DNA from: Sipunculus nudus
Lineage: Eukaryota; Annelida; Sipuncula; Golfingiida; Sipunculidae
NCBI GenBank assembly: GCA_026874595.1
Contig: CM049316.1
Span: 42,733,695-42,797,694 of the forward strand
Direction of reading: 5' to 3'
Length of the DNA: 64,000 bases
Shown here: positions 1-14,171 of the stretch, in pieces
How the letters are laid out: each line of letters opens with the position of its first letter
Position numbering within the stretch: position 1 is the first letter of the stretch
Program-made: the position numbers and the translations under genes
Notes under the pieces: model-generated
Seen by the model: the letters and a program-made list of their open reading frames with translations, nothing else
What the model was told of the DNA's origin: nothing
Databases searched by the model: none

Positions 1-1899
1 CAAGGTTGTATTGAATAGAATCGAAATGGCTCGGGGCTAAGGCCATTTTGGCTGACCCTAAATGGACGACCAATTGTGTGGACGAGGTGCTTCTTGAAAG
101 CTCGACTGCTGGGTTTTCTATGGTCACATTGATTAGATAAAGTCCAGTCCACTTGTGGCCGAATGAAGACGCACCACTGAACATCTTCCTGAGCGGGGTC
201 TAGCATTACCAACAACCGGTCCATTTCCGGTACTGTGGGAAAGTCGCAAAAGGAACAAACCGGTCCAAATACATGGCAGTACTCGACTTTGTCATAGCTT
301 TGTTCGATCTATTATTGTAAATAACAGACGGATCAAATGGCAGAAAATATGATACGGCCACTATTGTTGGTAAATGATGTTGTTTCTTTCACTGATGCCA
401 CGAAAATTGATCTCTGCCCTTAGCCACGCACGTTTCATTAAGATCGTCTGCTACAGGTATTCCCCTCGGCTGAATATCGATCAGTGTCGACCCACCATGT
501 TTGCGCTTCTTGTGGCACTGTTGTTCTCATTGAGCGATCAGATTGACCGTGATTCTCGAGTGTCCCCCCAATGTTCAGCGTGATTGGAATCTGTTTAAAC
601 TTTCTTTCCGTCGCCCTCGGACAGGGCTATTCGGGTTAGCTGGGCCGGTCAAATGACAGGTCTAAAGATCTTCCTAGATGAATCGTCAACATTGAGTAAC
701 AGAGGACCCGGGCACAGGTGTATTTATACAGAAAGATTTCGACCATTTCCCGTACATGTTACCATTGTTACATTTTGTTTGCAGAGATCTTATGACTGGG
801 TTAACTTTATAACTGTTCATGAAGTCACGTACTTGAGTATAAACGCCGTTGCCCCGGGACTCATTCAGTTTTAATGACTTATATTCATGACTCTGTCTCA
901 TCTACGTCCGATTAAATGTAAATAATTAAATTAAGTTTTATTTATAAAGCCGGGTGCATAATGCCAGAAAAAAATGGGTTTATCGGGTTGATATGAGAGG
1001 GTTTCCGACATGATTGCACCCTGGCGTCGTCTATTCTTTGCCATGTCCATGGATTTGGACAAAATCTTACGGCAAAATCGACACTTGTCGGATATATCGG
1101 TATTGCTGCTGTCACAATTTGGTCATGACATCAGACAAAATATCAGACATGGAATTTGGTAGTTGCCCTAGGACCAATGACCGCCCCCAGTTGAAGAATA
1201 AAAAGTCAGGACAAATTGGATGACACATCGGGATAATATGGGACCTCCTGTGATCTATTCGGATCCCATCTATAACCTCAACCTTAACAAGAACATCAAT
1301 AGTGCCGAGAGGACCCTATACACGGGAAAAGGGCCCCAGGAGGATCAATGGTTCTTGACGGAACCATTCGAGTTCTTAAAAGAGCCATCTACCCTTTTTT
1401 CTTAGAGTATACTATCAAAATGTTATAGATTGTTCTTTAGATGTTTCCCTGATACTTCAAAAACTTTCAGCGATATCCGTTTTTAACTTTTGAATAAAGT
1501 GGCTAACAGACCTACAAATCAACCAACTGACTGCGACAAGAACATCGTTCATCAACCACCTCTAGAAAGTATAAACATAACTTAATGTGTGTGGTCCTAC
1601 GACCTCTAGTACCCCGTTAATCAGGATTTCACGTGCGGTGCCAAATGTCACATTTCAGTCACACGAAATTACTTTGTCATTTCTGACAAAGGCTGGCCAT
1701 AACAGCTATATATGAAAGAAGCGTTCTCTCCATGTACAAAAGAATCATCTTGTTTCACAATGGTATATAATCCACTGAATTAAATATATATTACGGTGAG
1801 CATGGTTACCTCCAGAAATCAATGAAGATTTCCGTGGGTTATTAAAACTAGGGACCCATGGGTCTCGACGCTCAGCTGCATTTGTCTATAAGAATATAT
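1..1899. other. No recognisable gene
   Basis: ORFs of 60-75 aa on both strands lack domains or supporting signals. No strong repeat was seen. Exons of an unrecognised split gene cannot be excluded. Confidence 0.5.
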
Positions 1900-3290
1900 G
1901 TTTATGAGGTTTTCCAAAATATTAGTCCTGTGATCAGTTTGAAGCCAACCTGTCTACCCACACTGGAGTTATCATCCATAAACTAATTGTGAATGGATGG
2001 GCCCTGTGGCCTTAACCTCTGACCTAGTGACCCAAAAAACGAAAGCAAACTTCCCCCATTGGCAGTGCACCAAATGTTTAAGATGGAAGGAATGAGATGA
2101 AAAGTTTCGCTTAAAATACATCAACAATCTTTCTAAAGTAGTGGGTCCTATGACCCCAGAATCAACAGTTCTTACTTTAGTGGTAGGTCATATATAATTC
2201 AAGTTTGAAACCAATATTTCAAACCAAACTGATGTTATCATCTGGAAACTAATATGTGGATAGATGGCCCCCATGACCTTGACCTTTGACTTTGTAACCC
2301 CAAAATCCATACGTTACTTCAAGTATTGGCAGGCGAGCAACATCTGGAAGATAGAAGGTTTGAGACAGAAAGTTTGGCTAAAAATACATCAACAATCTTT
2401 TTAAAAAAGTGGGTTCTGTGACCTTATGACCCCAAAATCAAAAGGGTTCTTACATTATTGGTGGGTCATATATAAGTCAAAATTGAAACCAATATGTCAA
2501 TCCAAACTGGAGTTATCATCCAGAAACAAATATGTGGACAGATGGGCCCCTGTGACCATGACCTTTGACCTTTTGACCCTAAAAGCGATCAGGTTCTTCC
2601 CCTATTGGCAGCTCAACTATATGTGCAAGATGGAAGGTTTGGGATGAAAAGTTTGGCTTAAGGTGCATCCACAATCTTTCTAAATAAGTGGGTACTGTGA
2701 CCTTGACCTTTGACCTCATGACCCAAAAATTGAACAGAATTTTCCGCTATTGGCAGGTTAGCAATATCTTGAAGATGGAACGTTTGAGATGAAAAGTTTG
2801 GTTTCAAATGCATATGCATTCTTTTTAAAGAAATGAATCCTGTGACCTTTGACCTTTGGACCCCAAAATCAACACGGTTCTTACTTTAATGGCGATTCAT
2901 GTATAAGTTAAGTTTGAAACCAATATGTCAAACTTAACTGGAGTTATCATCTGGAAACTAATTTGTGAACAGATGGCCCCTGTGACCTTGAACTTTTACC
3001 ATGTGACCCCTAATTCATATATGCTTTCCCCATACTGGCAAGCCAGCTAAATGCACAAAATGGAAAGCTGAGGATGAAAAGCTTGGCTTAAAATGCAGCC
3101 ATAATCTTTTTAAATAAGTGAGTCCTGTGACCTTGACCTTTGACCTCATGACCCCAAAATCATATATGTTAGAACTTGCTTTAGTGGTGGGCCATACGTA
3201 ACTTAAGTTTGAAATCCATGTGCCAATACAACCTGGAGTTATCATCTGGAAACAAATTTTTGTGGATGACGGATGAACAGACAGACAGAC
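1900..3290 (+). repeat. R1 repeat, part 1: tandem ~280-bp units rich in TGACCT half-sites
   Basis: The phrase GAGTTATCATC recurs at about 1966, 2232 (variant), 2510, 2941 and 3236, giving diverged units of ~265-295 bp with one longer interval. Each unit carries phrases such as TGACCTTGACCTTTGACCT (2698-2716 and 3128-3146) followed by ATGACCCCAAAAT. The reverse complement of the last unit recurs at ~42.85-43.23 kb. The 112-aa minus ORF at 3015-3353 lies within the repeat and is not a gene. Confidence 0.75.
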
Positions 3291-3870
3291 AGGCAGCAAC
3301 AGACAGACATACAGGGTGAGACTATATGGCATCCACTTGTGATCAATACGCACACCAGGTTTTTGGACACTAGATGTAATTACAGCTAAGAAACTGACAT
3401 TATTGTTGTCATTTTAAAGTAAAAAATAGAAAAATATTCGTTAAAATAACAAAAAATACAGGTGGCGCCACCACTTTTCGGGAATTGACAAAACTAGTCA
3501 TGGTCAATATTCAAGGCAAGATTCATGGCAATCCATGTATTAAATTATCAAGATATTGGAGGTTTTGTATGATATTTTTGATTATTCTGGGGGGTACTTT
3601 CAAGCCCCATAGCTCGGCGGATATAGGTCACAGTGACCTAATTTCAGGTTTCCAGGGAGTTTTTTTATTGACCTCCTGGGATGTTCACTAATAAGTTTCT
3701 AGGACCAGCAGTTACGATTTGTGCCTTGCTAACGGACGGCCGGACGACAGGACGGACGACGGACAAAGCGCCATTCCTATACCTCAGCTGACTTTCATTC
3801 TGCTGAGCTAAAAAAAAATTCTTAAGTTCTCTTCTTAAAATTGCTAACAGACACACTAGCAAAGGAACCA
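3291..3870 (+). repeat. R1 repeat, part 2: AGACAGACAGG run, GGTGGCGCCACC segment and AGGTCA palindrome segment
   Basis: This continues R1. It starts with a CAGACAGACAGG run and passes a block reading CATCCACTTGTGATCAAT. It then has GGTGGCGCCACC near 3461, a TTATTCTGGGGGGTAC motif at ~3583, the perfect palindrome AGGTCACAGTGACCT at 3625-3639, and a block ending CTCAGCTGAC near 3792. The same order is found in reverse at 42.36-42.94 kb, which shows a dispersed repeat rather than unique sequence. Confidence 0.75.
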
Positions 3871-5260
3871 AGGGAAAAAATAATACCTTCCTGATAAAAA
3901 ATCAGCTGATGAAGGTGCCGACAGACAATGGACCCGTGCTGCCTGCCCAGCACTGTACTTCAAGCATTTTATTTGACAAGACTCCGTCACCGTTCATGTT
4001 GAATTCAACATGGTTTATTGGAGTACTTTAGTCCGAGTTATTATATCCTAGTTCTCAGATCCCACAGAGAGCCTGCATTTTGAGATGTATAACATGTAGT
4101 TATTGATTAGATATAAATCAAATTGACTTCTTACCAATATAAAAATAAATATCCGGTTTACCTGCACATGGATTACCTGATTAAACGCCATATAATGATT
4201 CTCCCGTTATTATTTGTTCCTTGGCAGATCGAAGTCAGGCTAAGGCGTACTCGAGTACTCCAAACTAGAATTTGACACCAGCGCTTAATTTTAATATTGC
4301 ATGAATAGGTTAGGTCGGTGAAACCTACAAAGAAACATATACACGCTGTTTTTAATTACTAGTATATAAGACACAGACAAGGATTAAAAACAAAACGTTT
4401 ATTAACAGACAAACAGCAAAGTAAAAACGCATGCGTTTCTGCTCGAGTGTCCACATTGCCAGTGTTCGATAGTCCCTGAACTCTGGAATTGTTCTCTTCA
4501 CACTGAACAATATCAGCTGCAAATTGCCTCTTGTGTAAACTGCATTTATACCACGAAATGAAGTAGCGTAAAGTTTACACGTTAATCTCAATACGTTTCA
4601 TATGTTATGTCTGGGCTGGAGTCAGTTCCGGCTGGAATTGAATCGGCATTGAAGAAATAATTGTAGAAATTGGAATTGAAAGGAACTGATGGATCAAATA
4701 TTCCAATTCACAGACCTGTTTCACAGACAGAATTTTCTTGTCTTGAAAATGGCATTTGGGTCAAATAATAACGATATGGATTCATTTTCAAACCATACAA
4801 GGTTTAATTGGAATTAAGTTTCTTTACAAATATTTTGAATTTAAAACCAAATAGGTTAACTATAGACTTCTTGGAATCTTCTATTAATAGGTGGCACTTG
4901 TATGCAAGTCTCTATGACAGTTTTTTTTTATACTAGACTTAAGATGGACCCGGTCTGGTTTCTCGAGTCCCTACCCCCTAGCCGGAGTCAAAGGCCCACG
5001 AATCCAAGTCCTAGTCCAAGTCCCTAATAATAACTGACTTGACTCCGGACTTGAGTCAGACTTCGGACTTGGTTCCTAAATCACTGCATGGTACATACAT
5101 TAAACTTGACATAAAGGAGTTGAGACGGGGATGATAAGAAGTCATTCACTACAGTGACAACAGCAGCAAAACAAGCTGCGTCACATGTACAAAGAGTTTT
5201 GTATGAGAATATTTGTATATCATATTTTAACCATTTCATATTTTTATGAAACTTTTGAAC

Positions 5261-5500
5261 GCGGTGGCATAGGGGTTACGGCGCTAATCTAGGCTTGCTT
5301 GTGACCATAAGATCGAGGGTTCGCGTCCCCTGCGGACTTCATCCTGGTGCCATTTCGGCCATCTGATAGAGTCCCAGTGGTTAAGACCAGCGTATTGGCG
5401 TCAGAGTGTCTTTAAATCCTTCAATGAGGATCGTACTTTAAGCTCATAAGGCTCAATGAGGACGCAAATATATTTGGCCTTTAAGACAACGACTCATGAC
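5261..5500 (+). repeat. SINE-like element with tRNA-derived head
   Basis: The head GCGGTGGCATAGGGGTTACG resembles a pol III A box. About 45 bp on, AGGGTTCGCGTCCCC (5316-5330) resembles a B box. The spacing suits a tRNA-derived promoter, but the sequence does not fold into a complete tRNA by inspection. The 3' boundary is a guess. Confidence 0.45.
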
Positions 5501-8500
5501 CTACAAGTATGCTTACAAAAGCCTCATCGCAAGGGTGCGCCATCATCGCCCAGGTGTAACTGAGGACAAACTTTGGGTGGTAGGCCAATGTAGAATGCAT
5601 ATGAATAAGCTATACAGCACCTTTTACGGCATTTCCTTTGACTCATGTTCCTCAGGGAGCAGAAAAAATGCTGAAATAATGAACGAACCTTATGATCAGG
5701 AAGGCAAAGTGTAAATTAAGTCAGATAACTCCTCGTCGGTGATATGAGATTAAACCAATTGTCTTTACCCTATATAATCTGACACATCATGTATATCTGC
5801 CAATGCTGATGGACAGCATAGTATAGGCTGTAACTGATAGGCGTATGATTGTGGAAATAAGACCCAGAGGTCTGTGGTTTGTTTGATTGATATTGGGTAG
5901 TCATAAAATAAAATAAGGAACTAATAATTCCATTCCTGTAATTTTAAAATAACTAAACTTAACTGTTACTCATTCATGTAGGATTGCTTATCATACTGTG
6001 AAAGCAAGACGTAATCTTTTCTGGCTTATTCAATAAAAGGGGGACAAATAATTTCAGATCGCAGCGTGTAGGTCTCCATTTGTAGCTCAAAATCGGAGAC
6101 CAAACATTAGATCAATAGTCCTGTGACATTTGGTGCCGATAGCTACAACTCTTCCTGAGATATTTAGCGATAGGCCAAATATATGAAGTTCCAAGCAGAC
6201 TTCATTTGAAGCCATCCAACTCAATTCATACTCGTTTCGTTTTTTTATCTTCCTTTTAGGAATATGTTAACTTTGCTATAAATGCTTCTTTGTTGTTTTT
6301 ATGACTTTAGAAAGAGGTAAAATACCCCGTAACACTCCCTACAGCTAAATTTCAGTCACTTATACAATATATCTATGAAATATGGCTGCAACCATGCGTG
6401 TGAACATACGATTGACCATATTTTGCGTTGCTTAAATACAGCATTATGAAAATAATTTGATTTCATTTATAGTCATTTTATTCCTTGTCTTCTAAACAGT
6501 TGCTAACTATGATATGAAAGCCAAAAGATTAACACGCTATGACTTATCTTTTAAATAGAAGTAAACACCATTTCGGTCCGCAGAAACAATCAATATAGGT
6601 GGCATCACCAAGAACTCATGTATGCATGTTCATCACATAATCAATTAGTCTGCAACGTTCATGGAGACGACTGCAATTACTGTTGAGATATTTTGTAACA
6701 AACGACGGACGTGGATGGTACATGGATGTTGCACCAGTTAACCATCTTTTGTAACGGATCAATCATAAAATGCATCTGAATGAGGAGTTGGTGGAGTTAT
6801 GCGCTCTGTGAGTGCTGTCTAGGTAACATTTTATTAAAAGTTAATGTACTTCGAAAACAATTTTCGGCATTTTCAAATAATGCCGATTTTTTCATGATAT
6901 GCATGAGATTCACTTTGAAATGTCAGAATTATTCAATAATTAATACCGATTTTCTTTTTTAATGCCAAACTGCAGAAGAGAAACTCAAAGCATAAATGGT
7001 TGCCACCCTTGTGTTCCAACAGATCTATCGTCCAAATATTGTTCCAACACGTAGAATTTATACAGAGAAAATTAATTGATTGGGTCAGATTATGATTTCT
7101 TTATATGCACTGTATTATATATGGGAAACTATTTTAAATTTTAGTTTGTTACACCTAACATTGCTTGTCGATTGGAATGGTACGATCAGTGTCCCATATT
7201 TAATATTTTAACACAGTCTTAATCTTCTGTTATAGGTTTAAACTTTTCACACAAACAGTTACCGAAAACAATAAATGGGGTTAATTATTAAGGCTTAATA
7301 TGAGGTGCAAAATTCACGAAAAGATAAAACATTTCAATTTTTACAATATTGGGCAATAGTGGTTACACGATGACACATGCATGTTGTCTCTAATAGCTGC
7401 ATCCTCACATTTGTTGGTCACCTTTGAAGGAAACTGATTATGAACAGACGTTAAGGTATTTTTATATGACTAGTGCACTTGACTTTCTGCCGTGGAATTA
7501 ATAGACTGTAAAAGTAAAATTCATTGTATCTCTTTAACACTTGTTTTGGCTTTACATTAGTTAGTTAGGGCAATGTCTCCTCATTTTGATTGAGTTTACT
7601 CTTTGGAAAAGAACTTACGTTTTACGAAGATATCACAAGGTACTTAAAGTAATAAAATGATAAATGCGGAATAAGAGATTATCAATTATTGGAGAGTGAA
7701 GTATATGTAAAAAATCACATGACCTTTTGGACCTGTAAGTAATATTAAATTACCGTAATAATATATGGAATCAGAGGTATACCAACGTGCGCGTTCCTTT
7801 TGATATCATCCGTTTTATTTGTATGATTTAATTACCAAAGTAATTCATTCACATGGTCAACAACTAAGATACGTCAACATGAATTCATTAAAGCATGCAC
7901 GTGCCTGAACTGATACCAGGTCAAAACCCAAGAGGAAGTAATTAGCATATTTTTTGTTGTTGGCTGGTGGTCAGAGAGGACGGGTGGATATAACAGGTGT
8001 AATGGTGGCATTATCTCCTTCAACCCCTCAACAGAAGCGTGGGGCTAGAGTCAGATCGTCACCTGATCAGCACGGACCACTCTACTCAATGAAGGCACAA
8101 CACCCATAAGTGCTTCTCAAAACGCCAGGCAACAAAACGCTCCTCTGCCTGGAGAGTATATCACGTGCACTTAATCTCAACTTTTAACAGACTTCTTCTG
8201 CGTGGAGAGTTCTTGAGCCGGGAACAGTAGCCCACTTAAGGAGGCTTATAGCCCACGTAAGGATCAACTGTGAAAAACATCAAAGGAAAGAAAGCTGGCT
8301 AGTTAAGACGTTAGTACAACAGTGTAAATGTACCCAAGTATTTGTGGTCTTGGCCGTCAAAGCCCTAAACAAAATTGGCCCGGACTGGCTTAGTCTTGTG
8401 TTATTATCTGTTTTTAAACATGTTGACAAATAGATTAAATATCGTGTATGTCTAGGCCATAGGTATACGGACCACAAAACAGGTGTAAATTGATAAGACC

Positions 8501-11500
8501 TCTCAGGTGTATTGACTTTGGTAATTAGTATAAATAAAACCTGAATGGTCGGGGAAACACCATCAGTGAGCTTCATTGTCATGTTGTCGTAGTTGTATGT
8601 AATTAACGGTAAGTTGCTCTCACGCAGTCCAAGAAGTACTGTTAATTAACTTTTATATTTACGTTTTGTAGCAGTTGACATGGAACAGCAACAAAATATA
8701 TTTTATTATCAATAATAATATCAATGTAATTTCTTTCATCTACCTAAAATGCGGACTTTTTGCATACTGTTTGGGAATAAATATTTCTATATAAGATAAA
8801 CTTTCACAAACATGATTTTCTTTTTTAAAAACGTAATGAAACTACAAATTTGAACAAACTTGAAAATGCCAGATCCTTGTTTTTCAGAACCGAATGTTTT
8901 CTTTAGTCAATGACAAATGTAGTTATATTAATATCAAATCTCCATTTCCATACATCCATTTCCCCAAAGGGTGCTTTTAAAAAATACCCTGGACTTTGAG
9001 GTTCGTGGCATTTCGTGACAAAACTTACATTTGGCATTTTACAGACTGCTGGGTTATTTTAGTGGGCGAAAAGCAAAGCATCTCAAGTAGATACCGATTC
9101 ACATTGATGTTGACTTTTTTTATATATTATTTATAACACCAAGAACCAATTGGAATATTGTGCGAGCACGTGACCTTCATCAGCGGATTTAAAATCAACT
9201 GCGGATGGACTTTTTTTCGGATATTGAGACAATTGAATTTCTCTGATAGTCTGTATTGTATAGTTTCAGTTTCCTTATTGTTAACTAGGTATGCGTTTCT
9301 TCCCTTCACGGCAGCTATCAGAACCTCCCGGAATTAATCTGCTAATTAATAAACTGCCAACTTTCGATGGTCTTTCCCCTGCTGATTTGTCAACTCTCTC
9401 ATGATACAAATGAGGTAATAAAATACTCTTATTGTTAAAGAAAAAATAAATGATTTTTCTATATGGATTTAGAATTCTAATGTATAATCTTCATGCAGCG
9501 ATTTTCACATCTAGACAAACCTGCAGGTCCACACATACACAAAAATCGGGTACAAATGGCCTTATAAATTGACTTTATACACACGTCTTCTATCTATATA
9601 TGCATTATGGGCATGTATTATATACATATGAGAAATTTTGTACCGAATCCAGTATTTCAGTACTCGAGTCCAAGTAATTTTTACCGAGTACTCGAGTCCG
9701 AAACCAAGACTACATGCAGTAATCTCGTGAATTTCTATTTTGAGATATTTACAGTAAATTATATAGTTATAAACTGTGCTTGTAAGTCTAATTTATTCCA
9801 TGCAATTAACAAAAAGGGGTTTCGCCGATTGACGTGTCACGTGTCGCTGTTCCCCTTCACATGCATTACTAACTAAAACGAGTTACCACTAAACCATCTG
9901 ATATACAAGCAGGATATGGACCATACCTTAAAAAAAATGTTAAAATTCGAATTATATATTGATATTCATTACCCTTATATACTGTTAAGTTTTTCAAATT
10001 AAGTTTTGCACGACACTGAACCTTCGACCGAACATCCATGCACAGTGCGACACGACTCGACGCTTTAACTTAGGAGAATAAGAGTGTTAATTGTCAAGGT
10101 AAGAAGTGCTCGAGTCCTATCGGGTATATATAATACCTATATCGATTAACTGAGTTCAGTAGTTGCTACGTATCCGTTCCGGCTCTTTATACTGTGACTG
10201 GTTAAATTGTCGCGATTTTCATTTTGTCAATGTTTTGCGATGGTTTATTTTTCGCGATTTCACGATACAGTAACCAACACCGTATTTTCATAATAATATA
10301 TATTTATATGACAAAGACCAAAGGGAACATATCACGAGATGACATTCCTTCTTATTCATTGTTGGATAATATGAAAGGACTGATATTATCTTAAAGTCTT
10401 CGATTTAAAGGTAACATGATAAAAAAAGCTGTGTTTATTATTTATTATTCTGGTAACAATCTTTGACCTGCTATACCCTGCAGGAAAAGTCAACGTATAT
10501 GTCAGTCGACGAGGCTATATATATACAATATGTTTGTTCACCTGTCTAGGGCGTCTTATTCACGGAGATTTCATTTTCTCGAAAATTTCCCTGTCGCGAG
10601 CATCGCAACTTTAAAACCTTCGCGAACTAAAAGGCAACCACATGTATATATATAGCATTGCATTGCCACAGCCATACGTTCACTCGCGAAAACCTTTAAC
10701 TGGCCGACGATGCCAATTCTGCAGTGAAACAAAAGGGTAATCTTGTCAATCGCAGGATCAATCGATCGATCCAAAGAGGTTTTACAGTTGTATATAATGA
10801 GCTATTATTGAACGCATTATCACGGAGCAGGCAAATACATACATGATGAGAACTGAAGTGACTCGGTTGTTGTGGTGTAATTCTGCTACTTAGCAGCAAA
10901 TACAAGTAGTGTAAAGACAAAATTAAATACTGTTTTGAAACCACAACCATGGTTCGTTTGTCACATGTAGTACCCTCAAACCTATTTGAGTTAAACAAAC
11001 TCTAGCACAGGCGGGCCATTAAGATTAAAAGCAAGAGTGGGCTAGGTTTGTAGAAGGCATTGGCGGTCAAAGGGGTCGCCGGGGGGACTTTACTTTTCTC
11101 CAGGGCCGCGGTTGACGAAACCATGTTATCTTTGGCTCGTTACAAAGGCTGATATTTGCCACAATTAGCAAGGAAGCGTTCATCGCTGGTACATGTGTTT
11201 AAGACTAATGTTTAGGTTGTTCAGGTTCTCCACACCCCCGGAGTCAGTGGTCAAGCGGACAATTGATCAAATGCTTTCGTTTCCCGTCAAATAAACAGCG
11301 GCCAAAATAGTCCGATAAAGAAAACACGAGTAATATAATATTTTAATTTGTTTATATACCCACCATCCTGACGCGAGAGGATAGCGCTGACGAGGGGGCA
11401 CTTTCCAAAGTTTTCTTACCTTGAATAGGACATTGAGCGAGACTATTGACTCGCAGGCCTCGCCTTACGGGTGTCCAACCCACCCCAGTCAGTCTGACAA

Positions 11501-13012
11501 ATAAAGATCATATAAACGTCCTGTATAATTATGACTATGTACCAAATGTTTTCATAGCCTCCCTGTAATCTAAGAGGAGCTGGCAGGGAGCGACCACAAT
11601 CAAACGACAAGCAATAAGTCAAATATTCTAAGGATCCAGCGTTTGATATTAAATAAAATGCAGCGGCCCCATGCAGCGCTGGACAGACGTATTATTGTCG
11701 ATAGGATAATACACCTAACTTGGTAGCCATTTCGTCCAAACATAAGCTAAGCTGGCCGCCACACACACTATCAGGTAAATTTGTCTTTCCCATGACGGGG
11801 GACGGGCGTCGTTTCTACACGTCCACCGTCCGCCCGCTGCTTGTGCACGTCGGTCGTTATTGTTACGTGCTGTTCGGGCACGTGACGCAAGCTGTCTCAC
11901 CGTGACATACGTGACAGTTAGTGACAGCTATTGCATGGATCATTAGAGTATAAGTTTCACTGTTAGAGCACCACATGTTTAGTGCAAGCTTACCCAGAAG
12001 ACGTGAGAAAGTTATCGTTATGTAAACATGATCGAAAATGACCGCTCATATATAGTAATACAATGAATATTGAATGTCATCCAGGAAATCACTGAATTCA
12101 TGTCAGAACACAGTCTCTCCCCTCATATATTTTTTTAACTGTCTGATGTAACAATGTAATAGGTATGTGCAGTATGTGTGTGTTTTCAACGTATATGTTC
12201 GTTCAAACTGTCAGTGTTACTATGTTCACTTGTCATCACCATGTATTTGTATTGAATCTTTGTTTGTATATGTTTCCCAGGAAAACATTTGCATTAGCCT
12301 ATAATGACTATTTTTGTCATTCTGGTTAAATAAATATGTTTAAACCAAACCAAACTTAAAAGCGGTAATTTCGTCAATTTTTTTAATGCAGAAATCAACT
12401 TTACAATCGTCAATTGAAACATGTACATATATTGTTGCCAGCACAACCATTAATCGTATTGACAAAATTATACAGGTAAAGGTTGATGCCAATGTCAGTT
12501 TAATCCGACTTTACACGCCATAACCGCAGCAAAGGTTAATCGTATTACATTTCCCTGCCGTTCATGACCAGTGGCCATTCAGTTCTTCATGAGAAGACAC
12601 GCCCTTAATTGTATAGTGAAGACTTTGGACAATAAAAGAGTTTAGCGCGGAAATCGGTCTGAATCGACTCGAACCCCCAACCATCCGGTCACAAGTCAAG
12701 CACCATGTCTAAACACCACGCTAAATGCTTAATAATTAATCAGGGAAGAAATTTACCTAAATTTTATTCAAAGATACTATAGCCTGCATTTTTTATCATC
12801 TGCATGTATAGGTTATACATGTGGCAATCTTTCTGCCTTCGCTGCCTTCATATCCATGAAAGTGTTTAATATTATATTTGTAAGTGGCAATGAATTAAGT
12901 TACATAGCAATTGCATAACACCAAAACTTTTTTACCATTCCAGTTTGTTATCATTGTAAAATATTTGTCGACAAGATTTATTCCTCAATTTATGTTACAT
13001 AGAAACGTCTAT
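5501..13012. other. No recognisable gene; AT-rich unique-looking DNA
   Basis: Nothing supportable as coding. Short ORFs (60-100 aa) look random. CTCGAGTCC words near 9661-9700 and 10110 echo others near 4950-5060 but form no clear element. Somewhat GC-richer patches lie near 11.04-11.9 kb. Confidence 0.5.
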
Positions 13013-13385
13013 AATACCTGTTCGTCAGTGCAGGCATAGATTTATTGCAAGACGTCATTGAGACACTTTGTTAATAGCTTCCGTAACTGAACTGTCAATA
13101 ATATCTGTTCGTCAGTGCATGTAGTTTGTCATCAATGTAACTTTATTGGTTGCTTGAGTAACCAAAGTGTTATAAAATGCCTGCTCGCCATTGCATTTAT
13201 TTAATTGGAGTAAATGACTTGTAATTGGCGACATGTGCCGTTACATGATTTTAAAGACGAACTACCATTGACCCGTGCCAACCATGGCAGTTATTGATGA
13301 AAACTGACCAGTTATTCGCGAGGCGGTGCCAATAATCGACTGTCAAATCTTGACTGTCAATGATATTTGTTCGTCGTTGCAGAGA
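13013..13385 (+). repeat. Degenerate tandem repeat, ~77-92 bp period
   Basis: A phrase close to CTGTTCGTCAGTGCA recurs at 13018, 13105, 13183 (variant CTGCTCGCCATTGCA) and 13366 (variant TTGTTCGTCGTTGCA). Several copies are preceded by AACTGTCAATAATAT-like text. Spacings are about 87, 78 and 183 bp, the last equal to two units. The copies are old and diverged. Confidence 0.45.
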
Positions 13386-13782
13386 CTGTAACTGACATTG
13401 TCACTGACGCCTCTTGGTTATCCGCCTGTTTAACGTTACTGTCATTGACGTATTCTCTTCTCTGCAGTTGCATGGGGTATCTGGCACGCGTGTGACGTAA
13501 CTTGGTCATACGTACCTTTCAATTACCTCCCCTTAGTGCTTGAACTTATAAATTGATGAATGCTTGTCAGTGGAAAGACTGAAGAAAAGAACGATGGCGT
13601 AACGGTTAAGGATCTGGATATATATACAGCAATATTACATCGTTTTCCGCCCAAAGATTCCTCGCCAAAGTCTTTACCACAAGGGTGGGCTTGATCCATG
13701 CACCGGTCATGGGTGGTAGGAAAGTAAAGAAAGAATAACATCATAGCGCCTATAAGTGCACATGCTTTGGTGTATCCTCACC

Positions 13783-13805
13783 GGGGGGGGGGGGGGGGGG
13801 GGGGG
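13783..13805 (+). repeat. Poly-G tract, 23 bases
   Basis: This is an uninterrupted run of G. Such runs are length-unstable and also prone to assembly error. Confidence 0.95.
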
Positions 13806-14107
13806 TTACAAAGGCAAAAAAAATAACAGGCCCGGAAAACCAGGAAGACAAAGTGTGAAGTCGGATGAGACTATCATCATTGATATAATACTATAAATAT
13901 TTCCCTGTCTCCGCCGTGCACTTTTCTTCTACTAATGATGTAGAAGCATTAATCCCGTGTTCCCTATTCCGTTAATCAATATCACAGTTTCAATATTTCC
14001 TGCATGTGCAGTCTTGTCTTGCATTTCTTAAATTTCATGTGTCCATTTATGCTTTAATTTTTATCTATAGGTCCCTCTTTTTCCAATTAAAGTCTTCTTT
14101 TCCACTC

Positions 14108-14110
<3 letters not shown>

Positions 14111-14159
<49 letters not shown>

Positions 14160-14171
14160 TATATATATATA

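Noticed and set aside
4019-4275. MITE with inverted GGAGTACT ends
   Set aside because: Only about ten matching bases at the ends and no clear target duplication.
4950-5070. hAT-like element, from repeated GACTC/GAGTC words
   Set aside because: Words are scattered, with no definable termini or 8-bp duplication.
13590-13700. tRNA-like SINE head (GGCGTAACGGTTAAGG)
   Set aside because: A-box-like text only; the B-box-like text is too far away and too weak.
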